From DASVSE01 sp036399715 (lineage in GTDB: Bacteria; Bacteroidota; Rhodothermia; Rhodothermales; Rubricoccaceae): a stretch of 31,071 nucleotides of DNA. Position 1 is the stretch's first letter, and every line of letters starts with the position of its first letter. Made by a program: the position numbers and the translations under genes. Of the stretch, positions 1-8,406 are shown piece after piece. Location of the stretch: contig DASWMO010000019.1 of the NCBI GenBank assembly GCA_036399715.1, positions 1 through 31,071 of the forward strand. The letters run 5' to 3'. Below the pieces are notes generated by a model. That model saw only the letters and a program-made list of their open reading frames with translations. It did no database searches and had not been told where the DNA came from.

Positions 1-1
1 C

Positions 2-679
2 AACTGGCAGTTCGGCAACGTCGAGCTGAGCGTCAACTACAACTTCCCCGCGGGCCACCTCCGGGACACGAAGACCGGCAACGACGGCTTCGCCGGCTCG
101 ACGTCGAAGTTCTGGGAGGAGGACAAGGCGGCGAAGCGGCAGCTCCGCAACCGCTCGGGCATTCTCCGGGTCATGCACTCGGACACGTTCGACGCGATCC
201 TCCACAACCCGGTCAACAACTTCGAGGTCACGGCCGAGAACGGCCAGGAGCGCTCGGTGCGCCGGCTGGTGCTGCGCGGTGGCCTGCTCGCGCCGTCGTC
301 CGACGCGTCTGAGTCGTTCACGGTGACGCTCTACGACGAGGAGGGCGAGCTGCTCAACCCGAAGGACACGTCGAAGACGACCCGCGTGCCGTTCTGCACG
401 CCGGGCCGCATCCTCTACACGGCGCCGACGTCGACGGACGCGTTCCGCATCGGCGCCGGCGCGACCGACGACGCCGAGGACCAGCGGACGCTCGGCTACA
501 CCCACATCGCCCCGACGATCGAGGGCATGAACCAGGGCCAGCGCGGCGGCAGCCGCTGGGCGGAGGTCTACACGCCCCAGCGCGAGCCGATGATGGTCAA
601 GGGCCGCGGCGTCACGAACGGCCTGCCGGTCATCGAGAACGCGGACCGCGTCGTCGTGACGTCGACGGTCCTCCCGTAA
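2..679 (+). CDS. Major capsid protein, lambda gpE-like (5' end missing)
   Basis: This is the C-terminal 225 residues of a protein that begins left of the window; the frame is open from base 2. It would form the hexamers and pentamers of the phage head. The visible part has the layout of the phage capsid E family: a long beta-rich body, an insertion-like loop, and a C-terminal stretch NGLPVIENADRVVVTSTVL, like the family's usual end, where a conserved strand closes the fold. The first ATG in this frame (173) is internal, not a start. A strong hairpin follows the stop, as expected after a highly expressed capsid gene. The downstream order of connector and tail genes supports the call. Family assignment is from pattern recognition only. 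Confidence 0.75.
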   Translation, partial: NWQFGNVELSVNYNFPAGHLRDTKTGNDGFAGSTSKFWEEDKAAKRQLRNRSGILRVMHSDTFDAILHNPVNNFEVTAENGQERSVRRLVLRGGLLAPSSDASESFTVTLYDEEGELLNPKDTSKTTRVPFCTPGRILYTAPTSTDAFRIGAGATDDAEDQRTLGYTHIAPTIEGMNQGQRGGSRWAEVYTPQREPMMVKGRGVTNGLPVIENADRVVVTSTVLP

Positions 680-687
680 CGAGCCGA

Positions 688-713
688 GCAGCGGGGCGAC
701 GTCGCCCCGCTGC
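688..713. terminator. Perfect 26-bp palindrome after the capsid gene
   Basis: Thirteen bases (688-700) are followed directly by their exact reverse complement (701-713), starting 8 bases after the capsid stop codon, then a C/T-rich run. It is likely an intrinsic terminator or attenuator that lowers transcription of genes after the capsid. In RNA the central bases would form the loop. Confidence 0.6.
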
Positions 714-745
714 CGCTCTTCCCGTTCCCCCTCTTCCCCGTCTCG

Positions 746-1276
746 ATGTTTGCTCCCGACACCCTCACCTTCCGCGGCCGGCACTACGCCAAGGGCGTCC
801 TGCTGCCCGACGACGTCGCGCGCGGGCTCGGCCTGATCGGCGACGACGCCGCCGGCGGACCGGCCCGCTCCACAGACGACACGTCGACCGAGACGCCCGA
901 CTCGAACAGCCTGACGCTCAAGGACGAGATCAAGGCAGTCGTCCGTGCGGTCGTCGAGCGACGCGCCGCGGCCGGCGACCAGCAGGCCGTTGACGCGCTC
1001 GCCGAGATGGCCGACGACGAGGCATTCGACGCCGCGTTCGACGGATTCGACCAGGCCGGCGACGACGAGCCGGACGACGAGGAAGACGGCGAGGACAGCG
1101 AGTCGGACGACCAGACCGACCCACGCGCGCCGTACACGCTCGCCCCGGCAGGCGGCTCGTGGTTCCAGGTCCTCGACGCGTCCGGCCAGGAGGTCCAGAA
1201 GGTCAACGGCCGCGAGGCTGCTGATGCCGCGCTCGCGTCCCTCAACGCCGGCAAGGCCGACGGCACCGCCGCCTGA
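746..1276 (+). CDS. Acidic phage protein of unknown function (head region)
   Basis: A 176-residue protein with three parts. Residues 1-30 contain FRGRHYAKGVLLPDDVA, a middle part of roughly residues 65-130 is helical and very acidic (DEPDDEEDGEDSESDDQTD), and the C-terminal 45 residues look folded (YTLAPAGGSWFQVLDASGQ). The protein sits directly after the capsid gene, where many siphoviruses keep small head or head-completion proteins, and ends 4 bases before the next gene. I do not recognise a family. The acidic middle may be a flexible linker. No Shine-Dalgarno is seen; the leader is C/T-rich like its neighbours. The start ATG at 746 is the first in frame. Confidence 0.7.
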   Translation: MFAPDTLTFRGRHYAKGVLLPDDVARGLGLIGDDAAGGPARSTDDTSTETPDSNSLTLKDEIKAVVRAVVERRAAAGDQQAVDALAEMADDEAFDAAFDGFDQAGDDEPDDEEDGEDSESDDQTDPRAPYTLAPAGGSWFQVLDASGQEVQKVNGREAADAALASLNAGKADGTAA

Positions 1277-1280
1277 TCCG

Positions 1281-1733
1281 ATGGCCGTCACGCTCACGCA
1301 GTTCGCCGAGTCGGGCGGGGGAGACCTCGCCCCGTACCTCTTCCCCGTCACCGAGGCCGAGCAGGCCGAGGGCACGACCGAGGAGGACAAGCTCGACGAG
1401 CTGCTGGCCGTGTGGATCACGCAGGGTCAGGCGCACGCCGCCGCGCTCCCGGCCGGCCCGGCCCGCGACGCCGCAGTCGAGCACTGGGTCTATTACCGCG
1501 CCTTCCGGGCGGTCTTCTTCCGGCTGAGCTCAAACCCGTCGCAGTCGCAGGACGAGGACGGGGTCAAGGTGGTCTACTCGAAAGAGCAGATCGCAGCATT
1601 CGGCGCCGCCTCGTCCGAGCACAGGGCGGCCTTCGAGGCGGCACTCGCGCCGCCACCGGCGACGACCGGCCGCAAGAAGCGGCGCCTCGTGACGACGGTC
1701 GTCTCGGCGATGCCCGACTTCTCCCGAGGCTGA
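1281..1733 (+). CDS. Putative head-tail adaptor protein
   Basis: A 150-residue mostly helical protein. I chose ATG 1281, 4 bases after the preceding stop; the frame is open further upstream but that part only mirrors the previous gene. Residues 35-90 hold an alanine-rich helical region (AWITQGQAHAAALPAGPARDAAVEHWVYYRAFRAVFF in outline), and a basic stretch TGRKKRRL lies near the end. Small helical proteins at this place between capsid and tail genes are usually connector adaptors that dock on the portal. That function is inferred from position and size only. About 70 bases of non-coding DNA separate it from the next gene. Confidence 0.6.
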   Translation: MAVTLTQFAESGGGDLAPYLFPVTEAEQAEGTTEEDKLDELLAVWITQGQAHAAALPAGPARDAAVEHWVYYRAFRAVFFRLSSNPSQSQDEDGVKVVYSKEQIAAFGAASSEHRAAFEAALAPPPATTGRKKRRLVTTVVSAMPDFSRG

Positions 1734-1805
1734 CGCTTCTGACGGCATCGACGCCGTGTTTCCACGGCAACACTCGGACGCTCCGTCCGCCTCCTCTCCC
1801 TCGAC

Positions 1806-2225
1806 GTGCCCGGTCTCATCCCGCCCCCTGCTCGCGCCGACATGCGCCGCGTGAGCAACGCGGGCCTCACGGGGCGGCTCGTGCTCAAGGGTCCGCTGGA
1901 GACGGACGGCGAGATGGACGCCTACACGGGCCTCGGTCCGGAGGGCGGGCCGGCCGTCGTGCTCGATGCCGCGGCGCGCGTCCGGAGCAACCGCACCCGC
2001 GCGGCCGAGGACCGCGGCTCGGTGCAGCTCGACGGCGACGTCGTGGTCCGCCTCGAGGCCGGCGCGCTCGCCGCGCTGGAGGCGGCCGGCCGCGACCTGA
2101 CGACGCTCTCGGCGCGGGCGACCTACCGCGGCCGCGTCTACACCGGGCGGATCACTGAGGTCGCGCACACGGACTTCTCCACGCTCGTCGGCCTGGCCAC
2201 GGGCGACATCGACCCCTCCGAGTAA
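1806..2225 (+). CDS. Phage connector/stopper-position protein, unknown
   Basis: A 139-residue protein if it starts at GTG 1806, or 127 residues from ATG 1842; the sequence does not decide. It appears beta-rich (TGRLVLKGPLETDG, YRGRVYTGRITEVAHT) and ends in DIDPSE. The stop overlaps the next start as TAATG, showing translational coupling. In siphovirus order (capsid, adaptor, stopper, tail completion, tail terminator, tube) it is in the head-tail stopper position, and a small beta-rich protein fits that. No motif confirms the role. Confidence 0.6.
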   Translation: MPGLIPPPARADMRRVSNAGLTGRLVLKGPLETDGEMDAYTGLGPEGGPAVVLDAAARVRSNRTRAAEDRGSVQLDGDVVVRLEAGALAALEAAGRDLTTLSARATYRGRVYTGRITEVAHTDFSTLVGLATGDIDPSE

Positions 2226-2746
2226 TGGCCATCGGCGCCGGCGTCCTGCTCCGCACATCCGGCCAGGAGGACTGGGACCGCGAGCTCCAGGAGGAGCTCG
2301 ACGGGCTCGCGGTCCTCGGGCACGCCGAGGGCATCGTCGTGACGAACACGGCGCCGCACGCCCGCTTCCTGCGCCGCTACGGCATCGTGGTCGTGGACGA
2401 GGTCGCGATGGGGGAGGAGCTCGACGTCGCGGTCGAGAGCCTGCTCGCACGCACGGGGCCCCTGCGCGCGGCGCAGGTCCGCTCGGCGCTCAAGCTCGCC
2501 GCCTTCCGCTCGGTCGCGCGGATGCAGTCGTTCACGGGCGGCTTCGCGCCGGCGCTCTACGAGGGCGGCCCCGTCCGGCCGCAGCACCCGGGCGGCTACG
2601 CCGACGTTACGACGGATCTCGCATCGAGCTACACCTACGCCGTCGCCGGCGACGCGCCGACGCCCGCCCCCTACGACGGGCGCCCCTTCAGCCGCCGCGT
2701 CCGCCGGACGTCCGCGGTCCGCCGCACAGCCCGCGCGCGCCGATGA
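2225..2746 (+). CDS. Phage neck/tail-completion-position protein, unknown
   Basis: A 173-residue protein whose ATG overlaps the previous stop by one base and whose stop overlaps the next start (ATGA). The N-terminal half is alpha/beta with an acidic helix (WDRELQEELDGLAVLGHAEG). The last 20 residues are basic and arginine-rich (RRVRRTSAVRRTARARR), which could bind nucleic acid or be disordered. The size and position fit a minor tail or tail-completion protein of the gp10 kind, but I recognise no diagnostic motif. Confidence 0.6.
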   Translation: MAIGAGVLLRTSGQEDWDRELQEELDGLAVLGHAEGIVVTNTAPHARFLRRYGIVVVDEVAMGEELDVAVESLLARTGPLRAAQVRSALKLAAFRSVARMQSFTGGFAPALYEGGPVRPQHPGGYADVTTDLASSYTYAVAGDAPTPAPYDGRPFSRRVRRTSAVRRTARARR

Positions 2747-3228
2747 CGACCGCCCCACCCCCGGACGCCTCCGAGGCCGTCGAGCGCATGGCCGAGCGCC
2801 TGCGCACCGACGCGGCCGGCCTGAGCGCACTGCGCCTCTCGGCCGCGAACGTCCACGCGCACGAGGCCAGCGACAGGCTGCCGCTCGTGCTCGTCCAGCA
2901 GACGGACCGCCCCGGCTCGCGCGTCGGCGCCGCCGCCGGCGTCGCGACGGCCGTCGAGGTCGACGTCCTCGTCGAGGTGCTCCGCACGAGCAAGACGACG
3001 CCCTACAACCCGCGCCGCGCCCTCGCCGCCATCCACCGCTGGGCCTTCGTCCGGCTGAGCGGCACCGACGTCGACGCGGCCGCGGAGACGCCGCTCCAGC
3101 ACGCGGCTCAGCTGCTCCCCATCGTGGGCTACACCGGCCCCGACACCCCGCAGACGGACGCGAAGCGGGGCTCCCTGTTCTCCATCGCCTCTTTCGTCCT
3201 CACCCTCCAGCCCCGTACCGCGCCATGA
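2743..3228 (+). CDS. Putative tail terminator protein
   Basis: A 161-residue protein, ATGA-overlapped on both sides. An N-terminal helix (VERMAERLRTDAAGL) leads to beta strands (RLPLVLVQQTD, AVEVDVLVEVLR), a helix (RRALAAIHRWAFVRL), and a final strand pair with GYTGPDTP and FVLTLQP. This helix-strand-strand-helix-strand outline, the length and the place just before the tail tube gene match tail terminator (gpU-like) proteins, which cap the tail and join it to the head. The assignment rests on fold outline and gene order, not on a motif. Confidence 0.55.
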   Translation: MTTAPPPDASEAVERMAERLRTDAAGLSALRLSAANVHAHEASDRLPLVLVQQTDRPGSRVGAAAGVATAVEVDVLVEVLRTSKTTPYNPRRALAAIHRWAFVRLSGTDVDAAAETPLQHAAQLLPIVGYTGPDTPQTDAKRGSLFSIASFVLTLQPRTAP

Positions 3229-3455
3229 GCGACACCCCCGCCTCCAAGGTCTACGACATCCAGAGCGTCGCCAAGACCGACAAGGACCACGCCTCGAAGA
3301 CGGCCGCCCTCGACGCCGCCGGCTACGAGCACTACGACACGAGCGGCGAGCACGACTCCTACCGGATCGACGCTTCGAAGCTGCCCGGCGACGCGCCCGC
3401 CGGCGACGATGCCGCAGGCGACGACGCGGCCGGCAAGAAGGGCCGCTCCCGCTAG
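3225..3455 (+). CDS. Small hydrophilic phage protein
   Basis: A 76-residue charged protein whose ATG overlaps the previous stop by ATGA, so it is probably co-translated. Residues 1-50 may fold (VYDIQSVAKTDKDHASKTAAL). The tail is a low-complexity repeat of GDDAAGDDAAG ending KKGRSR. No family is recognised. Its place between the terminator candidate and the tail tube suggests a tail-assembly accessory or minor structural part. Confidence 0.6.
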   Translation: MSDTPASKVYDIQSVAKTDKDHASKTAALDAAGYEHYDTSGEHDSYRIDASKLPGDAPAGDDAAGDDAAGKKGRSR

Positions 3456-3506
3456 GCCCGGCGGCCTCTCACCCTCCCGTTCCTTCCGCCCTCCGGGCAC
3501 ACCGCC

Positions 3507-4127
3507 ATGTCTTTTTTCCCTGCCGGCCCCATGATCGTCGTCCTGGGCAGCAACCCGACGACAGCCCTCGGCGCGGGCATGAACAAGATCGCCAGCACCC
3601 AGACGACCGGCATCAACAACGGCATCCGCGAGGCCTTCGTCTCGACCGCTGCCCTCGGCGGTGTCCCGCTCGCCGACGGCCGCTTCGCGCTCGCCGCTCA
3701 GCCGGAGGTGCAGAGCCAGTTCCTCGACGGCGACCTCGCGATCCTGAAGCTGCTCATCCAGGGCTCCACGCTCCAGGCCGCCGTCAACCCGCTCACCGTC
3801 CCGACGCTCGGCCTCGGCGACACGTTCAAGGCCATCGACTCGACGCGCCAGCTCACCGTCGGCTTCATCCCGGCGCAGCAGGCCGCGCTCGGCATCGACG
3901 CGCCCAACGCGCTGTGGCTGCCCGACGCCGGCATCTCGGGCCTCGACGGCTTCTCGTTCGGTGAGGTCGCGCCGGGCCGCATCCAGAACCCGTACAACGT
4001 CCGCTTCACCGCGGGCTACCGGGAGAAGGATCAGGGCAACGTCACGATCCCCGCCGGCTTCCGGACGGGCTTCTGGGGCCCGCCGAAGAACCTCGGGCTC
4101 ACCTGGTCGATCCCGGCGCTCGTCTGA
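3507..4127 (+). CDS. Putative major tail tube protein
   Basis: A 206-residue protein with a C/T-rich leader of about 50 bases, separating it from the gene before. It is neutral, rich in Gly, Ala and small polar residues, has no signal peptide, and ends GFWGPPKNLGLTWSIPALV. A medium-sized, soluble, beta-rich protein just before the chaperone and tape-measure genes is normally the tail tube subunit. A second hypothesis would be another tail protein such as a sheath remnant, but the size is too small for a sheath. The next gene starts inside its stop (TGATG). Confidence 0.6.
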   Translation: MSFFPAGPMIVVLGSNPTTALGAGMNKIASTQTTGINNGIREAFVSTAALGGVPLADGRFALAAQPEVQSQFLDGDLAILKLLIQGSTLQAAVNPLTVPTLGLGDTFKAIDSTRQLTVGFIPAQQAALGIDAPNALWLPDAGISGLDGFSFGEVAPGRIQNPYNVRFTAGYREKDQGNVTIPAGFRTGFWGPPKNLGLTWSIPALV

Positions 4128-4801
4128 TGCAGAGCGGCGCCCTCCTGACGCGCCGGGTCACGGTCCGAGTTCAGACGCCCTCCGGGGTGGTCGAGCTCGG
4201 GCCGTGGCGCGTACGCCCGCCCACGGTCCGCGTCGTCGTGGCCGTGCTGGAGTGTGCCCCACTGGCGGATCCCGAGGGCGACGACGCGGCCCGCATGGCG
4301 TGGGACGTGCTCAGCACCGCGCTCGCGCAGTGGCTGCCGGTCGCGATGTTCGAGCGCCTCGTCCAGTCGCCGGGCTTCCTGACCGAGTACGCCACGAGCC
4401 TCGTGTGGAGCGGCACGCCCGAGGCGCTCGGGGGCGACGAGACGCCCGCTCGGAAGTCCGAGAGCAAGCTCAAGCTCAAGGCGGCCGCGCAGTCCTGGCA
4501 GGCCGTCGTGGCGGACTACCGCGCCGTGCTCCACGCGGCCGACGTGTGGAATGAGCTGTGGCCGGACTTCGTCCTGCAGTCGGCGTCGCTCGACCGGCTG
4601 CGCGCGAAGCAGTCGCTCGGGATGCTCCAGGCGATCCTCGCCGGCAAGGGCTCCGAGGACACGTTCGAGAGCATCGTCGACCGCAGCGGCTGGACCGTCG
4701 ACCACACGATGACCGACGAGGAGCAGCTCGCCGCGCTCCGGCGCCTCCAGGAGCAGTCCGGCATGGACGCCTCGGGCGCCCGGCCGCCTGTGTCCCTCTA
4801 G
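4127..4801 (+). CDS. Tail assembly chaperone-position protein
   Basis: A 224-residue protein starting one base inside the preceding stop. It is helical in its second half (RKSESKLKLKAAAQSW, ADYRAVLHAADVW, SLGMLQAILAGKGSEDTFESIVDRSGW). It lies between the tail tube candidate and the tape measure, where siphoviruses encode tail assembly chaperones that coat the tape-measure protein. I looked for a slippery heptamer for the usual -1 frameshift near its end and saw none, so the frameshift product is not supported here. The function is inferred from position. Confidence 0.55.
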   Translation: MQSGALLTRRVTVRVQTPSGVVELGPWRVRPPTVRVVVAVLECAPLADPEGDDAARMAWDVLSTALAQWLPVAMFERLVQSPGFLTEYATSLVWSGTPEALGGDETPARKSESKLKLKAAAQSWQAVVADYRAVLHAADVWNELWPDFVLQSASLDRLRAKQSLGMLQAILAGKGSEDTFESIVDRSGWTVDHTMTDEEQLAALRRLQEQSGMDASGARPPVSL

Positions 4802-4813
4802 CCCCGCCCCACG

Positions 4814-7800
4814 ATGCCCCTCGTCCGTGAGGTCCAATACGTCGTCGACGACTCTCAGCTGAAGGCCTCCGACGCTGAGATCGCACGCTCGCAGGCGCGC
4901 ATCAACGACCTGCTCCGCGAGCGCGAGTCGATCGCGTCCCGGCGCAACGACGGCACCGACAAGACGCTCGCGGAGAGCCAGCAGCTCGTCCGCGCCTACG
5001 TCGACGTGAACTCGGCGCTGCAGGCGGCGCGCGGCACGCTCACCGAGGCCGAAAGTGACCAGGCCAAGTACGCGGCCGGCATCGAGCGCACGAGCGCCTT
5101 GCTGCGCGACTTCGCCGGCATCACGTACGACGGCAAGTTCTGGCGCGACGTCAACGACGGGCTCATGTCGCCCGGCGAGGTCGCGGCCGTCGTGGGGCAG
5201 TACAAGGACATGGAGAAGGTGCTCGCGAACATCGCGGGCATCAAGTTCGACGGCGAGCGCTTCGTCGACCGGGCCGGCCTGGCCGTCTCGCCCGAGGAGG
5301 TGCAGGGCGCGAAGGACATGATCGCGGGCCTGAGCGACACCGACCGCGCGACCCAGAGCGCGACGCAGCTCGGGACGGCGTTCAACGTGCTCCGGAGCCA
5401 GATCCTGCCGACGTCGCAGACGGCCAACGGCTTCACGAACCTGCTCGAGCTGCTCGTCGACCGGCAGATGAGCACCGCGGCGGCGTCGCGCACGCAGGCG
5501 TCGGCGGCCGCGGCGTCAGGTTCGGCGATGCAGGGCGCCTCGGCGAGCGCGCTCGCGCTCCGGGCCGCCCTCGGCGGCATCATCCTCCAGGCGCTCATCA
5601 CGTTCATCACGCTCGGGATCGGGGCGCTGAACAAGCTCGGCGACGCGCAGCGGGCCGCGACGCAGGCCGCGCGCGAGCACCGCAACGAGATCGACGAGCT
5701 GATCGTCTCGGTGCGCCGGCTGGCAGCCGAGCAGGCGTACTCGGGCCGCCAGCAGCTCAACCAGGCCATCGGCGAGCAGGGCCAGGTCCGCAGCACCACC
5801 AACGCCGCGCTGGGCTCGCTGGGCTTCGCTGAGGACGCCTCGACGCCGTTCATCCAGCGCGTGACGTTCGGCATCAACCGGACGCTCGTGGACCGCCTCG
5901 TCGCGCTGCAGGCGATCACCGAGGAGCAGGCGGCGATCCTGTCGTCGGGCGAGGCGACGCAGGGCCAGTTCAACGAGATCCGGGCCGCCATCCGGACGGT
6001 GCGCGACCAGGCGAGCCAGTCGGTGATCCGGCTCGGCACCGAGGCCGGGCGGCTGGACCAGGACAACGCCGACAACCCGTACTACCAGCTCGGGGCCGCG
6101 ACCGACCGCAGCCGCGCCCTCGTCGCGAGAGGCGTGACGGACTCGCCCGTTCTCCGGGCGCTCAACCTCCGCATCCAGGAGCTCGAGCGTCAGATCGAGG
6201 GGGCGTCCGAGGTCGGGCAGGTGGACTACTCGCAGATCGCGCGTGACGAGCGCGCGGCCGAGCGGGCGCGCCTGCAGGCCGAGCGGGACGCGCTCAGGGA
6301 GCAGAAGCGCGAGGCCAAGGACGCGCTCGAGGCGGCGCAGGAGCGTCTCGACCAGGCGACCGAGAACGCGGACGCGCGTTCCGGAATCGAGGTCTCGGCG
6401 AAAACCGACCGCGTCGAGCTGGCGCGCTTCCAGGCCCAGCAGCGCGAGGACGCGATCCGGGGAGCACAGGAGCAGGCCAACGCCGAGATCGCGCTCATCG
6501 ACAACGTCGGCGCGCGCTACGAGCTGCAGCGCGGCACGGACGCGCGCTTTCAGGAGCAGCTCCATTCGTCCCGGCTGCGGGCCATTGAGGAGGAGTACAA
6601 CGCGGTCGTCGGCGTGGCCGACGCGCAACTCGCCGCTGAGCGCGCCCGCGCGCCCACGGCCTATTCCAACCCTCAGGACCGGGCGAACGCGGACGCCGTC
6701 GCCGTCCAGGCGAGAGAGGACGCCGTCACGACGGCGCTCCGCGCGGCCGAGCTCGCGCGGTCCAAGCTGCGCCTCGAGGGGACGGCCTTCCGCATCGCGC
6801 AGGACAAGGCCGAGCGCGACGAGCGCGTGCGCATCCAGCGCGAGGGCAACGAGCGGATCGCCGAGCAGACCGCGGACTACCTCAAGAGCGAGCGCGGCCT
6901 GATGGACCAGGCGGCCGTGCAGGAGTCGCTGCTCAACGAGGGCCGCATCACGTCGCAGAACCTCGTCGCGCAGGGGCTCCGGGACCTCGGCAACGCGCTC
7001 GATGCCGCGACGTCGGATGAGAAGCGGGCCAAGATCCAGGCGCTCATCGACCGCTTCAAGCGCCTCGGCGACCAGATCGAGGAGACGACCGAGCAGGCCG
7101 TCCGCTCGAACACGGACAAGACCATCGCCGGCCTCGACCGGGCGGTGAAGCTCGCGAACGAACTCGGCGAGGCGCTGCAGGCCGCCGGCCAGGACTTCCT
7201 CGGCGAGCTGGCCTCGGGCATCGGCTCCATCACGGGCTCGATCCGCGGCGCGATCGCGACGGCGCAGTCCGTCCGCCGGAACGAGCCCGGGTTCACCGGG
7301 GCCGCCGGGACCATGGCGCAGATCGGCGCCTACGCCGGCGCCGCCGGGGCCGTCATCGGGGCCGTCTCCGGGATCGTGGGGTTCTTCCAGGCGCGCGCCG
7401 AGGCCGAGCGGGAGGAGGCGCGCATCCGGCGCGAGCAGACGAAGGCCATCGAGCAGAACACGCGCGCGCTCCTGGAGGGCGGGCAGGTCGGCGCCGACCT
7501 CACGGCACCCGGCGCGGCCGCGGCGTCGGCGTTCATCGGGCAGACGCGACGCACGAGCGCGCTCGACGGCTTCGGAGGGCTCCCATCGGCGGACCTCAAC
7601 TGGGTCCGGGACTTCATGCGGACGCTGGACGCGGTCGAGGCGGCCGGCGGGCGCGTCGACGACATCCGCGAGGCCATCGCGAGCGGCAACTTCGAGGAGG
7701 CGTACCAGGGGTTTGTGACGCGCTTCACGGCCGTGACCGACCAGTTCGGCACCTACGGGACATCGCTGCAGGGGGCGATGTCGCAGTTCGAGACGTTCGT

Positions 7801-8404
7801 GCGCCTGACGGGCACCGAGGGCACCGCAGCCATACGCGAGTGGACGCGTCTGCTGCTCGCCTCGACCGCCGACCTCGGGGGCCTCTCGGACCTCGTGAGG
7901 AACGCGGCCACGCTCACGCCCGAGCAGCGGCAGGCCGAGATCGCGCGCATCCTCGCGCTCGTCACCAACGACGTCGAGGGAGACTTCGACTTCGGCACGA
8001 TGACGCCGGCGCAGGTGCTGGCCATCCTCACGCAGGTCCGCAGCTTCGGCGGCGCGGCCTCGGGCGGCTCGCTGCAGGCCGGCGCCGTCTCGAACATCAC
8101 GGCCGAGTCGGGCAGCGTCCTCATCGGACTGGGGCAGGAGTCGCTGAGGACCCAGCGCGACATGCGCGACCTGCTCGGCACCCTCGTCCGGATGTCGTCC
8201 GGGAGCCCGGCCGGTGTCGCGACGACGGCGCAGGGCTCGGGCGCGACGCCCGAGGGCGGGCTGCACGTCGGGCCCGTCACGATCGTCGCGGCCCCGAGGG
8301 AGAGCGACGAGGAGCTCGCGCTGCGCGTCGGCCGCGAGGTCGTCCGGCAGGCGCGCCAGACGAAGGTCCAGGGCATGGGGACGGTCGCACAGCCCGGGTT
8401 CTAG
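4814..8404 (+). CDS. Tail tape measure protein
   Basis: At 1196 residues this is the longest gene in the window. It sets tail length and takes part in DNA ejection. Long charged heptad-like stretches (roughly residues 475-560 and 640-790, rich in E, R, A, Q and L) predict coiled coils. Two hydrophobic segments, residues about 254-272 (GIILQALITFITLGIGAL) and 832-858 (GAYAGAAGAVIGAVSGIVGFF), are the membrane-type segments usual in tape measures. A two-copy 40-residue repeat lies at 97-180. The N-terminal region 10-95 is also coiled-coil-like. The ATG is 12 bases after the previous stop. The large open frames on the opposite strand here are codon-bias shadows. Confidence 0.88.
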   Translation: MPLVREVQYVVDDSQLKASDAEIARSQARINDLLRERESIASRRNDGTDKTLAESQQLVRAYVDVNSALQAARGTLTEAESDQAKYAAGIERTSALLRDFAGITYDGKFWRDVNDGLMSPGEVAAVVGQYKDMEKVLANIAGIKFDGERFVDRAGLAVSPEEVQGAKDMIAGLSDTDRATQSATQLGTAFNVLRSQILPTSQTANGFTNLLELLVDRQMSTAAASRTQASAAAASGSAMQGASASALALRAALGGIILQALITFITLGIGALNKLGDAQRAATQAAREHRNEIDELIVSVRRLAAEQAYSGRQQLNQAIGEQGQVRSTTNAALGSLGFAEDASTPFIQRVTFGINRTLVDRLVALQAITEEQAAILSSGEATQGQFNEIRAAIRTVRDQASQSVIRLGTEAGRLDQDNADNPYYQLGAATDRSRALVARGVTDSPVLRALNLRIQELERQIEGASEVGQVDYSQIARDERAAERARLQAERDALREQKREAKDALEAAQERLDQATENADARSGIEVSAKTDRVELARFQAQQREDAIRGAQEQANAEIALIDNVGARYELQRGTDARFQEQLHSSRLRAIEEEYNAVVGVADAQLAAERARAPTAYSNPQDRANADAVAVQAREDAVTTALRAAELARSKLRLEGTAFRIAQDKAERDERVRIQREGNERIAEQTADYLKSERGLMDQAAVQESLLNEGRITSQNLVAQGLRDLGNALDAATSDEKRAKIQALIDRFKRLGDQIEETTEQAVRSNTDKTIAGLDRAVKLANELGEALQAAGQDFLGELASGIGSITGSIRGAIATAQSVRRNEPGFTGAAGTMAQIGAYAGAAGAVIGAVSGIVGFFQARAEAEREEARIRREQTKAIEQNTRALLEGGQVGADLTAPGAAAASAFIGQTRRTSALDGFGGLPSADLNWVRDFMRTLDAVEAAGGRVDDIREAIASGNFEEAYQGFVTRFTAVTDQFGTYGTSLQGAMSQFETFVRLTGTEGTAAIREWTRLLLASTADLGGLSDLVRNAATLTPEQRQAEIARILALVTNDVEGDFDFGTMTPAQVLAILTQVRSFGGAASGGSLQAGAVSNITAESGSVLIGLGQESLRTQRDMRDLLGTLVRMSSGSPAGVATTAQGSGATPEGGLHVGPVTIVAAPRESDEELALRVGREVVRQARQTKVQGMGTVAQPGF

Positions 8405-8406
8405 CC

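Noticed and set aside
4600..4830. Programmed -1 frameshift of the tail chaperone
   Set aside because: No slippery heptamer is visible near the gene end and the alternative frame translates to low-complexity sequence.
5516..8266. 916-residue open frame on the minus strand
   Set aside because: Antisense to the tape measure in high-G+C DNA, Arg/Leu/Gly-rich low-complexity translation. The plus-strand frame has clear coiled coils and membrane segments.
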